Shown: piece by piece, positions 45,431 through 58,400 of the stretch
How positions within the stretch are numbered: the first letter of the stretch is position 1
Layout of the letters: every line of letters begins with the position of its first letter
DNA from: Apostichopus japonicus
Taxonomy: Eukaryota; Echinodermata; Holothuroidea; Aspidochirotida; Stichopodidae
DNA: 64,000 nt
Direction: 5' to 3'
Assembly (NCBI RefSeq): GCF_037975245.1
Contig: NC_092572.1
Span: forward strand, 2,765,501-2,829,500
Position numbers and translations under genes: made by a program
The notes under the pieces: model-generated
The model's input: only the letters and a program-made list of their open reading frames with translations
Databases searched by the model: none
Told to the model about the DNA's origin: nothing

Positions 45431-45990
45431 TTCAACGGGGTACATGGTCCGTTTTTGTTTCTGTTGCCGACGAACCAACAGGCTACGCAGTCATTCTGTT
45501 AAGGAAAGTAAAGCCTGAAGAAGTGTGGGGTGACATCCAACGGGATAGTGGGGATCTGGGGTGACATCCAACGGGCTACTGGGTCTAGCTTTGTTTTTAA
45601 GTAATTACCCAACGGGCTACGAAGTCAGAAGTGGGTTGAAGTATTTAGTGGCGACGAACCAACGGGCTACGAAGTCAGACTTTATAGTAAAGAATACACA
45701 AAAATGTTTTTAAAGTAAAGTAAAACATACAGTAAGGTCTAACCCTAACCACTAACCCCTAAACCTAAATTTTGAAGAATTCAGTGGCTACGAGCCAACG
45801 GGCTACGAAGTCATTCTTCATAGTAAAGTATACACAACAATGTTTTTAAAGTACAGTAAAACGTTAGGTCTGGGGCGACATCCAATGGGCTACGGATACC
45901 CTAACCTAAACCCTAACTCTAATGGGAAGTCATTCTTTATAGTAAAGTATACACGTTTCTGTAAATAAGATAGCGCCATCTATCACTTAT
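45431..45990 (+). repeat. Degenerate CAACGGGCTACGAAGTCA repeats with telomere-like spacers
   Basis: CAACGGGCTACG-like units recur near 45433, 45476, 45537, 45565, 45608, 45660, 45797 and 45873, several followed by AAGTCA(T/G). Between them are CTAACCCTAACC and CCCTAACCTAAACCC stretches at about 45738-45765 and 45897-45920. Not coding; the spacing is irregular. Confidence 0.7.
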
Positions 45991-46220
45991 CCACTTTTAC
46001 CTCGTAGCCGGTAGCACCTAGTTTGATTTAGTTTCAATAACGCAGGGTATTCGACAGCTATGCCTAATCACTTCAGTTAACCCTCCAATAGGCTGATACC
46101 TCAAAATCTCCCATAACACACGACATACAGTAATATGGAACTATACCCCAGTATACTGTTGTAGAGTTTCAGTTGAAAGATGGATTAAACCACACAATAC
46201 AAATTAAATCTGCCAGTGCT
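45990..46220. other. Non-coding spacer
   Basis: Nothing recognised. Confidence 0.35.
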
Positions 46221-46790
46221 TAAAAGAATAGTCCAGGTCAAAATTTCTTTTTAATGTTTTAAAGAGGAACATAATCCAAGCATTCTGTTGAAATTTGCAT
46301 TCAATTCCTATGTACTGTTTTTGAGATATTGACAGTTGAATTTGCCACCTTTGGTATCAAAAATGAACTTGGAGCAAACAAGTGTGACGTCATTGTTGCA
46401 TGATAACTACAGAAATATTCTTTTCTTTAAAATTTATGTCTGATTTTATACTCCACAATTGGATGCATCCATAATGTGAATGTACCATACTGTACTGTAT
46501 TGGTATTTTATAATCTTCACATCCAAGTTAGACAAACTAGTAACCCTATCCAATACAAGGTCAAATCAATAGACTGAAAAATAGAGAAAAAACAAAACAT
46601 TATTTGTCAGTGTGCAACTATGACGTCACAACTGTTTGCTTCAAATTCACTTTGGTAGAATATCAGATAACTTCAACTGTCAATATTTCAAAAACAGTAT
46701 AGGAATTGAATGCAAATTGCACCAGAATGCTTAGATTATGTTCACTTTTAACATATCAAAAAGAAATTTGGACCTGGACTTTCTTTCAAG
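46221..46790. mobile_element. Foldback element with about 200-bp inverted arms
   Basis: The left arm (AAAGAATAGTCCAGGTC, CATAATC(C/T)AAGCATTCTG, TTTGCATTCAATTCCTAT, ATTGACAGTTGAA, GTGACGTCAT) is inverted on the right, ending GGACCTGGACTTTCTTTC. Both arms contain TGACGTCA. A left-flank TTAA suggests a TTAA-inserting (Kolobok- or piggyBac-like) non-autonomous element; the right TTAA is not intact. Confidence 0.75.
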
Positions 46791-46799
46791 ACTCCTGTC

Positions 46800-47218
46800 T
46801 ATCTTACTGCTCTCTGGTTTTAACCTAACCCCAGTCCCCTTTCATGTTGGAAAGATTGAGAAGCGGCAACTCTCCAATGACTACCACTGCAAAATTGTGC
46901 CCATTAGAGACCATGCAGAGGAGAGAGAATCCATTTCTGCTAATATTCCACCTCAGGCTGACCCGAAAGAGTACCAACCGGGCGTTACATCGCTGGAATG
47001 TACGACAATGAGTGGTGCATTGGTATATAGTGGAAATTTCAGAGGAAGAAAATGATGTCTTTGTGAAGTTAATGAAACAAACCAAGAACTCCAATGCACT
47101 AACTTGGCCACAGAACACCCACAATAATTGTTGGATACCATTCCTAGCAATAATTTTGTTTCATCGGTGCTCCAGAGTTAAAGGGACATGGAGGCCACCA
47201 GTACACTCTTCCTCATGA
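46800..47218 (+). pseudogene. Remnant of a transposon-associated protein, C-terminal part
   Basis: In two frames the stretch reads as a conserved-looking domain: DNEW then EISEEENDVFVKLMKQ, LTWP, and CWIPFLAIIL, ending in a stop at about 47216. Tryptophan and WP spacing recall a small domain found near the ends of invertebrate transposon proteins (memory only). A frameshift at about 47020-47030 separates the halves. No upstream exons recognised. Its left edge touches the foldback element. Confidence 0.35.
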
Positions 47219-47219
47219 A

Positions 47220-49450
47220 GACTTAAAAGACCATTCCAGCCAAACTGCAAGCATTCATCAAGTAAAACAAATGAAAGTGTGCTAACTTGTATATCAAGCC
47301 ATACTGCAAGCATTCATCAAGTTAAAGAAATTAATGTGTGCTTGTTTTACTTGTATATGAACATCCATGTGTGGTAAGAATTGTAAGGACATTGAAGCAT
47401 TTCAACGACATTCCTTATAAACCTAGGACAGGCCTTGTGAGGGTTGTGACAGAACCAGTAATTTAAATGTGTGTGAAGCGTTCATGATGTGTTAAATGTC
47501 ATTAATTTAACCTAAAGCAATTTGTTATGTTACATTTTGATTTGCTGACTGAAACAAGGATACAATGATCATATCACTCATTATTATACTATGATTACAT
47601 GGTAAATATTTTAAGCTTGAGATACAAAAATGTGCGAAAAACGTCTAATATACAAATTGCCACCAAATCATGAAGGAGTGCAAAACTGAAATTTGGTGTA
47701 TATTGTATAAGTACTGTAGATATCATATGTGTAACTGGTGTAAATTTCAAGAAAAGTTTCAATTGATTGCATGGTCAATGGGGGTCAAGACGGGCGGAGT
47801 CTTTTTGACAATTGATTTTTTTTTTGGACAATTTCAAAGTCGGAAAATATCACAAAAGTCACTTTTGACAAGTCGGGCAGGCACAAAATGGCCGTTTTGG
47901 CCAAATTTCAACGGGCTACAGTATATCTCAAAAACGATATGGATTATGATGTATGTGTTCATTTGGGTCACATTCAATCATTCTGATGAAGTTTCATCAA
48001 AATCTGTGAGAAACTTCATTTCGGGTGTTTGACGTGACCTAATCTTTTTCTAAAATAGATCATATTTAAAATTAAGATAAAAAATGCTTGATTTTCTAAT
48101 AAATTGTTAATCAACACGGAAATATCTACAACAGCATTAAAAACCTTTGCAAATCATTTTCATTTTTAAGTTACATTGAATCATACAAGGTAGTAAAGTT
48201 GAAGTTTACTTGAATCAGAGTACAGTACTGTTTTAAATTGTAAATATGTTTGCTTAAAAAAAAAAAAAACTTTTTGTTTAAATTTTCCTAGAATGCTACA
48301 GTCACCGAAAAATTACACCCATACACGTATATATGTTTAAGCTCCCAAAAAAATGTTGAAATTCCCAAATTTGAAACTTTTACATGTAATGTTAGGAAAA
48401 AATTCAATATATACAGTATGGTGTTTGAAATTTCAGTGTACAAAAGTTACACCACTGATTGTGAAAATGACCATATATCATAAGATTTAACACGTGTAGA
48501 GCTACTTAAGAAAGCACCGAGGACACAATTCAACCAAGGGTCTCCAAATAGTGTCTGACACTAAAGCCAACAAAACACATATTTTCTGTAAGTCCTTTGT
48601 AATGTAATGGTACGTAAATCATTGATAAATTTAATGAGTGGGTCATTCCATATCAAGTCACCAAATTTTGGAGCATGTTGTAATTCGACATCTTTTAATA
48701 ATTCCCAAATGTATGGTATGCTTGGAACACCATGAAGTCATCATACTCTGAAAATTTCAGTTGCATTGTTTCAAAATTTTCCAATATATCACACTTTGAA
48801 ATTATGCAATTTGTCAATGTGGCATTTTGGCATTTTCTTAATTGCTGAGGTCTCATTTCTCAGCAATTAAACATCCTACTACCTTTCTATTACAGAATCC
48901 TATAGAGACTGTCTCATAAAAATGGAAAAAACAAACTTAGGCAATAAAAACATTGTCTTCTTGTGGAGTAAGGTCGACTTAAAAAGTCTCAAAATATTAG
49001 ATTTTGGCATGTTACAATGTGCTATTTTGAGTGATAAATTGCTCCTTAATCATTGCTTCAGTGTACATCTTAAAAGGTTATTATGTCTAGTACAAACAAT
49101 ACAAACTAATGATTACAATGCTTTCCTGTAATATTTTGCAAGTTGTGCAACTCTAAAGTTGCTATTTCATGCTGCGATTCAGCATGAGGAAGGTGTTTTG
49201 ATTCCAATTTGTTATCAATGTTAGAGCCGTGAGGGTTTGATACTTTCTTATAAAGTTCTTACACCTTACATAATTCCGGTATATAGACAAGATCTAATTG
49301 TTGTGGTCTGCATCAATATATCATAACATGTTTGCGTTTTGTATGTAATTTGGTACTCCCAAGTGCCTGTCCTGCAGCCAAGGTTTGTAGCCAAGTTTTA
49401 CACGATAATCTTGAGAATATTTTTTACTGTAATGATATTACGTTACATTT
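47220..49450. other. Gene-free stretch upstream of the Ig gene
   Basis: No exon seen. GCAAGCATTCATCAAGT(T/A)AA is directly repeated near 47249 and 47309. GGGTCATTCCATATCAAGTCACC at about 48642 resembles a motif of dispersed repeats. Non-coding 5' exons of the Ig gene could be hidden here; TTACATTTCAG at about 49442-49452 is a possible acceptor for the first coding exon. Confidence 0.4.
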
Positions 49451-49464
49451 CAGATTAACACAAA

Positions 49465-52400
49465 ATGTGGGATCATCGCAGAATGGCATGGGCAATATAC
49501 TGGATTATTATAGGTGAGTGAAGTACTCTTTAATGTATTGTGAACAGTATAGGTTACCTACAACTGCTAGACATTTGAAAATAGGATGGTTCTAGTTTTG
49601 GCAGCAGTGTTTGATTTTGTGTGACTTTTGGATCATTCTGTACTCACTGTGGCAGTCATATTTTGTTTGGTTTTGATATTTATGTAGCTTTCATTATTGC
49701 CTTGTTATAGTGAACAATATTGTTGTGCAATCTCTGTCTGTGTGATCAATATAATCAGATGTTTGTTGATAACAGTAGTTCACTTTGTACCTATATCTGT
49801 TCATGGACTCAGGATGTTTCATGTTGACCTGTTGCTGTTCTGAAATAAAGAGAGAAATGGTCAAACTGTGGTGACTTAAGACTTTGTATGTGAACAATTG
49901 ACAAAACTATATACTTTTTCTGTAATGTGCGAACATTACTATTACAGTCTGTCAATATCATACAAACCTAGCTGTCTATTGTTTCAGGCTGTAGGCTTAA
50001 AACAGATATGTAGCCATTGTAGAAGTTTTTTAGAAACAAAATTAAAATACAAATTATTTTGCATGTTAAATTATCTTATTAACATGCTAATTATGGTTAT
50101 TAGTGTTGCTTTATGTTTTGTTTTTTTTCTCCATCACGCAGGGTCACTTGTTCAGGCACAGGGGTTCAGTACTATAGTTGTTAAGGAAGGGGAAGATGCA
50201 ATAATAGAATGTGGGTTACAGACTACAGTGGAAGAAGGTAACCTGAGATGGGAAGCAATAACAAATGATACTACTGTAGTCTTAGCATATGATCTCAGAG
50301 GCGGATTTTCTAGCTGCGATGACAGAATTGTCAATTGTACTATACATGCCAATGGTAGTATCCAACTGGAGTCTGTTGGCAAGGAAGATGGTGCCACATA
50401 TTACCGTTGCCTTAGAGGAGATGAACATGGGTTCAACTATTACTCTGATCACAGGCTCTTAGTTTTGTCAAAAGGTTTGTAGTCACTGGTTGTATGCATT
50501 CCACCATAAATGATAACAGATGTCCAAATCTAGGACAGTTTGAGGTTTGACAGCAGTGTTTGATTTCAAGTGACTGTTGGATCGTTCTTGCACACTGTGG
50601 CTGTCATTTTTTAGCTCATACCAGCATGCTGGTGTGAGCTATTGTTACAGTGCGGCGTCTATCTCTCTATCACTCTATCACTCTATCCGTCAACAATTGG
50701 TAAAACCGCTCCCACTCGCACAGTGTTTGATGGAATTTCATGAAACTTGGACACAAGGACCATTGGGTATAGGGCCATCAGAGATGGTCCAAAATTTGGG
50801 GTCAAAGGTCACCTGTGGGCCGTAATGGGTCATTTTGTGGAAATACTCAAAATGCTTCTTCTCCTACAGATTCCATGGTACAATATTGAGGGTTTGTCAC
50901 GACAGTACTATGGTAGTTTTACCTTCTGGGTGTTCATGAATTTGAGATCAAAGATCAACTAGGGGTTTTTTGTGGCCCGGGCCGCGGCCCTATATTTTCA
51001 AATTGCTCCTGTTCGTACAGTGTATGGCCAATTATAATGAAAGTTTGTCACAATGTTCCTCGGGATGAGAGTTACGAGGGGTGTTCGGAAAATTGAGGTC
51101 AAATGTCATTTAGGGCGTCATCGGGGGTCATTCTTTGTAATATTTTCAAATATCTCAATCTCCTCAAGATTTTGATGGATCATATTCAAAGTTGAAATGA
51201 TGATTGTTGGATTGTGTATGAATAAGGTGATGCCTAAAAATTTTTGGTCAAAAGTTAATTAATTACAGTTAATCCCCATTGTTTAAAAAAATCTGAGCCT
51301 TCACTTTTTGCCAAAGCTCCTTTAATTTGTCTCCCAGTCTCTGCAGTGTTTGTTTACAGTTGTGGTTAAGCTCTGCAGAGGCTGTTAGTGGAATTATAAA
51401 GCAGGACTGGGAGTTGTTATTAACTGTTGAACTGTAAGCATGAGAGCCCTATAGCCAATCAGCACTTGCCGATTCTTAGAAGTCTTTGAGCCTGAGGTAT
51501 GTAGGCAGCTTGTGAAGTTATGTCTTGTAGGGAGTGCTTGTTATGTCTGCTAAGGTAGAGGGGAGAAAGTTTAATAGGGTAAGTCAGTGGTATTGTTTAA
51601 GAGAGTGGGTAAAGTATGATTTAAAGGGGAAAATAGGAATTATAGCCAGTGGTGTGGCCAGGATTCTGCTAATGGAGGGGGGTGGGGGGTATCCCTCACA
51701 GGCCCAAAATTGGTTTTGTGGGCCCTACATTTTTCAGCTGGAAAAGGTATGAGCTTCTGCACCATTGGTGCTCTAGTTATTAGGTTGTGATTGTTATACA
51801 GTAATGTAGCTCTCATTAAGGCCTTGTTAGTGAACATCATTGGTGTGCAATCTCTGTGTGTGTGATCAATATGATCAGATATTTGCTCAGTAGTTCATTT
51901 ACCGTTGCGAAGAGTAGATGAACATGGGTACTACTAATATTCTGATCATAGGCTCTTAGTTTTGTCAAAAGGTTTGTAGTCACTTGTTGTTAAAATTATA
52001 CATGCATTTTCACGATAAATGCTTACACACAGATGTCTAACTCTTGTCTTTTAGTTTTGACAGGCTCTGACCAATCTCATTATTATAGTGAAGTACATGC
52101 TAAATCATTTTATAAAGAATTTGAGCTGAATCTCATTCTCCATATGAGGATTTCATAATGAGATCACCACAGCTATTTTTTGTTAGTGAAACAGATAACT
52201 ATTTGTGGATAGTTCCTATTCTTCTTTCTTGTTGCTTTAGGGAAAACGTCTTCTCCCCCATCAATTGAAACACCTCACAGAGAGTCAGTAAGTGCCTATA
52301 ACATGGGTAAGAAGGGTGTGCTACATGGCTTCAATGCTCCAGTCTGTGAAGATGATGTGGATGGGAACCTCCCAGTAGTCTGCTATCCACCGTCTGGTAT

Positions 52401-55400
52401 AATTGTGGACAGAGAATATGAGACTATTCAGTGTAATTGTACTGACTCAGATGGGCTGATGGACAATGTGACATTTCCTGTAACAAGTTAGTATTTTTTT
52501 ATAGTGTTTTCATTGCAGAAGCTGGTATGCTATCGATAATATCCTTTGTAAAGATTTAATGTTTATAGACTTGTAGTAAAATAGATTAAGTATGAGTATC
52601 AGTAGAACATCCCTTGAAGTATAACAACAGTAATGTTTGTCTTACTGGATATCAGACTATTTTGATCTTGTTGGAATATTGTCAAAGTGAGCAAATGAGG
52701 CCAAGGTCATGTCAGTTCCAAACAGAAGTAAGCTAAAATCTTTGAAAAGTTACTTTACCACAGGGCATAGGGATAAAGTTTCTGACAACCATTCCTAGTT
52801 AGCAAGATGGAAAGTTATGACAAACAACAGTTAATAACATTGCATTTAATAGCATGAGTACGAGTGCAAGGCTGGAAGTCTAATTAGGAGTTAAAAGCTA
52901 ATATTTATTTGTATTCTATACTTAATTTCCAAAAGTGATAAATATGACTATCAATGCATACTGTATATTAACATATTTTCGTAGTGAAGTATATATGAAG
53001 TATATCCATACTTCTCCCTCATCAATTGAAACACCTCACAGAGAGTCAGTAAGTTCCTATAAATGGGTAAGAAGGGTGTGCTACATGGCTACAATACTCT
53101 AGTCTGTGAAGATGATTTGGATGGGAACCTCCCAGTAGTCTGCTATCCACCTTCTGGTGTAATTGTAGACATAATATGAGACTATTCAGTGTAATTGTTC
53201 AGACACAGATGGGCTGATGGACAATGTGACATTTCTTGTAACAAGTTAGTAATTTATAAACAGTGTTCATAGTTTACAGAACCTGGTATGTTAACTATTA
53301 TTGACTGTTTGATTAGGAATCCTTTTTGCCTTCAATTCCTGTTCCTGCTTCCTCCCAATGTGTTTCCCTTTCAGACAGCATGGTTATGCATCTCTTAAAA
53401 TTCTGCTTGTTTTTGTAACACCTGCAGATGTTGTGATCTTAGAAAATTATCCCTTACAAAATGTATTACTATCAGCCTGTCTCTGTGAGTGATCTTTATA
53501 TCTTAAGTTCACTAGATACTTTCACCGTAGACCTGACTGAATCATCACATGAGTGCACGATTCCATTAATGTATCTAGCAGACCCCACATACCTACTATG
53601 TGAGGTAACCTGCTATAGTAGTACTTACTGTGGAATAGGTTTCTTAACTAATGAAATATTACAGTGTATGTTGTTGCTCACTCATATTGTGCACAGTTTG
53701 TGTGGGAGAAACCAGCCACATTGAAGAAGTAACCAGTTTTTTGTCACCTAAAATGTATACTTAGGGCTTTTCTGGAAAGCAGTGCTTCTGCACTGAGCAG
53801 GAGTACCCTCATTAAAGATGACAATCATAAACAATAAATAAAAAAATATAAAAATGAAGCATTGAAAGGCAAGCATAACTATCTTCTTACTGGCTTGATA
53901 TCTGAAACTGATAGCAAGACAATTTATCTCCTTTGCCACAAAATGAGTTATTTTCTTTATATTTCACAGGCGTAACGCACGGGTTGCATCCTGGTTGGAC
54001 GGCTTGCTGTATTCTTTTTGTTATTTCAATTCCAACCAATTCTGCATTATTATTGATTTGCTGTATCCTGCACATGAAACTCAAAAAGTTCAAAGAGAAA
54101 TGTGAACATGCAGGTAAATATGCTCACCCTCTGGAAGGAATTGGTTGGATGGGGTAAGAAGAACTAATGTAGACTAGGGATATTTGATGGAGAATTATGC
54201 TGTAGATATGCTCCCCCTCTGGAAGGAATTGGTTAGGTGGGGGCTAGAAGAACTAATGTAAACAATGGATATTTGATGGAGAATTATGTTGTAAATATGC
54301 TCCCCCTCTGGAAGGAATTGGTTGGGTGGGGGCAAGAAGAACCAACGTAAACAATGGATATTTGATGGAGAATTATGTTGTAAATATGCATATCTTCTGG
54401 AAGGAATTGGTTGGGGGGGGGGGGCAAGAAGAACTAATGTAAACAATGGATATTTGATGGAGAATTATGTTGTAAATATGCTCACCCTCTGGAAGGAATT
54501 GGTCGGGTGGGGGCAAAGAACTAATGTAAACAAGGGATACTTGATGTAGAATTATGTTGTAAATATGCTCACCCTCTGGAAGGAATTGGTTGGGTGGGGG
54601 CAAGAAGAACTAATGTAAACAAGGGATATTAGATGGAGAATTATGTTGTAAATATCCTCACCCTCTGGAAGGAATTGGTTCAATCAACATTTCACCCACT
54701 CTCCTGATCTTTAGGAATAGAGGATTTACTATGTATAGTAGGAGTAAGGCACAAACTTTGCAGCCAGTGGGGCATGAATATATCTCTGATTTGATGTACA
54801 TAGAAAGTCACGAAATTACCTCGGGACTTTCCAAAGTGACAATTTTATTGTAGTATTAATCCATGTGTAGTTAAATATATATAAATATCTGTGTACATAG
54901 TTAAATATATATAAATATTTTATCGTTTACATTTAGAGAACCTGCTAGTAATATCCTTGCAGGATATTTTTTACTGAAACAGACTAACAACACATTTTAA
55001 ATAGACAATTGGTCATACAGCTAAATTGAACTGTGAATTGAAAAGATGAATAAGGCTAAATTAGAAAGGAAGAGGTGATGTTGATCAGATTAAAGTCTGA
55101 ATGAAGTCTGCGGGATGAGTATTTGTGTGCACTCCTTTCTTCAATATTCAGTATTTGAATATCTGTCTATGGAATGGCTGTGCCACATTTCATTACATCG
55201 TTTATTGCACAAAAGAGCACTTCTGTTATTACCAAAGCACAACATGAAGCACACAAGAACCCATCACCATTGTATAGATACCTTTAGCCTTTGGCAAGGC
55301 ATCAGAACCCAAAATCAACTTGGCTGTCCAACTGATGACCAGTTTTTTACATCAAATTCAGAATGTATTGTAACCAAATACCCTTAATAAGGTTTAATCA

Positions 55401-58400
55401 TTAATAGCCTACAGTAGGTTTCACCCTCCATCACTTTGGAGATACTGTATACATATTGGTTTTTAATCTGTATTTTTGTAGTATTCACTTTGGGTAATAA
55501 CGTTCAAATACTTACCAACTTTAATTAGCTGAATAATCCAGTGACTTGGGTTTTTGAAGAAGAGAGAAACTACTACTCTCATTAGTTTCCATGATCTTGA
55601 CCCAACCATGCACCTAATGTTCTTTCTGACACATTCACATGTCTGATTTGTGTCCAAATACTGTGGAGTAAATGTTTCTTTGACCAAGTCACATGCTAAA
55701 ACATACACCTAACTATGCACATTATTCTAATTTCATTAGATGGAAGCAAAGTAATTATGCTTTAAACTTGATTGGGTATTTGAATAAGTAGTAAGGAGGT
55801 TGGTGTAGCGTTTCTAAATACCATTTGGAATTTTCATTCTGTAATCATGTTTTCTTTAAACACACAGCTTCGGATCAGGAAGAAATGAAACTTATTGGCA
55901 AGCAGAATTATGATCTGGTCAGTATTTTAGAAAAGCTGTAATCAGAGCTTTATAAATGCTCTCACTTCCCTCAAGTGGAAAATATATTAATCTATCTAAT
56001 AAAAACAGCATACACCAACTATTTTCCTTCGAACAACCAAGGTAGACTTCAGATAAACTTTCTGCAGTCTGTCTTATGGGTTTTGGTTCAGTTACAATCT
56101 GAGGTATGCAGAATAGTGCTCAATGTTTAGCACTAGAAGTACTTTGTTTTGGTGGAGGTTGATAGGCATTGAGGTCAGGAAAAGAATGTAAACAGATCTG
56201 CTGAATATGATATATAAAGAAAGGCAACGTGTACAGGACTCATAGTGGTTATGTGGATGCATCACAGTGGAAGTAATGCCATTGCTTGTTGTGGTAGTTA
56301 ATAAAGTTCATTTTAGATGTGTGTAAAACCTGTGTAAAAAAGTGTAAAACCTTGTAAACAGTTTTATTTAACTAATATGTGTACTATAGGTGCCATGATA
56401 AAGACTACTTTCAAAGGGATACGGCATTTAATGCCACTGATTTGGTAGTGGCATTATTTATACCAGTGGCGTTGGAAGGTACTTTTGAGTGGGGGGGGGG
56501 GGCTGAAGACTGATGGCTGGCCTGAGGGAGGGGTCTAAGGGGAGGGGGTGTACCCCTCCCCTTTGGAACTTTTTGAATTTCCAGGTAGCCTCAGATGCAA
56601 TTTGGTGCAATATAGCACACTTCAACACCAACTCCATTTTGTAAACTTAATTTTGTATTTTCACCTGGCCTACAGTAAGATGCAATTTGGTGCTCCAAAT
56701 GAGATTTTTTATCTCATTTGGAAATGAAAAAGGGGTTTTCTGACTTGCGAAGCGGGGGGGGCGAAATGATACTTAATTATTCCGTGTGGTTTGTCATGCT
56801 ACGTTTAACACACCATAGAAGTAGTTTCTTAACTAAAATGATCATATTGTTATGTTGAATTTTAGCACTCTATGAATTTAATATTCAAATTATCTTCTTT
56901 TCCTCCATGTTTAGAAGGATGAAATTGCTACACTGGAGGCAACATGTAAGTCATTTGTTTATAAATTTGAGATGATAGGGTTGTTGACAGTGTCATCAAT
57001 TTAGCCTGAAAGAAACTGTAAAATGACATGTAATTTTAACACCTGGTACACCAAAAGCATTGATATTCAGAAGATCTATACTAAGAACTGCTGTAGATGT
57101 GACTACCAAATAGGCATTACAGACTGTGTCTAGTGTAAAGTAACAATACTTCTAAAGTAGGCAGAAGTAACAAGTCCTACATAGACTTGAATAACCATTA
57201 AAATGTGAAAGTCCCTTACTGGACTGTGAATTTCTGTTTATAACCAAGAAGATGCTAAGAAAAAGGTTAGAAGCATCCACAAATATAATCAAGGTGAATT
57301 GTTTCTAAATAAGTAAACAGTGTGTATAACAAGAAGGCTAAGTGATATTTTGTGATATTGTTATTGATAAGTGTCTGCATTGTTTGGGTCAGTGATAATG
57401 GCTGAATTTGATTCTCTTTTAAAGCAGACACAGAGAATGTACTTCTAACTACAGCAATTGGTAGATAATGCTTACTATACTCATTTAAAATAAAGAAGTA
57501 ATTTGCTTCACTGATTTGGTTGTACATTTCTATTTCTTTCAACAGTAAATAACTGTCAAGCAGCATTGACAGAAAGAAAGGAAGAAATGAGTCATCTGAA
57601 AGTTCAACTGGAACAGAAGGAGAAACAGGTATGTATTAAAGCTTTATACATTAAATTACACAAACTTGAAGTTGCCAGTGAATTGTGATCATGGGTTGTG
57701 GGTGTTTCCAATAGAAATTTTCTTTGAGGATTTGCCTTTTTTCAGTAGAAGAAAATTGTCTTCATGCTGTAAGATAAAAGTGGTTTCTATCAATATTTAA
57801 AACATGAGTGCCCTACCAGTGCCCTGCTTGCTTGTTGTCGGTTTTAGGAGGAGGCTTGAGGAGGCTGATCATTTAGAGAGCATAAAGATACAAAATAACA
57901 GTACAATGTGAGCTGTGTTGAGCTTCACCTCTACAGACACAGTCTTGTGATGTTTTTGCATCGATTGATATGAAAAGAATTGTTTAACACACACTAGAAG
58001 CAGTGTTAATGAACTATGTTGTTAATTATAAATGTCATAATACAATTGATGGCTTCAATGAATCTTTTGTTTGATGATTCTTTTTCTTCACCCTTAGGAG
58101 ACAGAATTGAAGAATAAACTAGAAGAGCAAAACGAGAAAAGTAAGATTGTATGCATAACTTAGGGCATATAGACCCATTATTGTACTAGTGTAATCAGCT
58201 ATGTTACTTGCTATCTCATACATTGGTAATCTTATTATCAGGCTATCATAATCAATGTAGAATAGCTTTTGTACTACCATGAGTTGTTTATAGACTGTAT
58301 GTTCACATCACTGCTTGTTGAAAGTTCAATCTAATACCATATTCCTAATTCTAGGTGTGCTTACTCATGTGCACATTATATGCCAGATGAAATCCTTTCA

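Noticed and set aside
45736-45920. CCCTAA stretches as an interstitial telomere
   Set aside because: Only two to three imperfect units each; better seen as part of the local degenerate repeat.
49898-50141. Hydrophobic N-terminal extension of the Ig exon frame as signal peptide
   Set aside because: The AG at 50141 and the phase-matched exon at 49465-49513 supply a better signal peptide; the extension is intron.
54195-54603. Several overlapping open frames with repeated peptides
   Set aside because: They are products of the 89-bp minisatellite and start outside any splice context.
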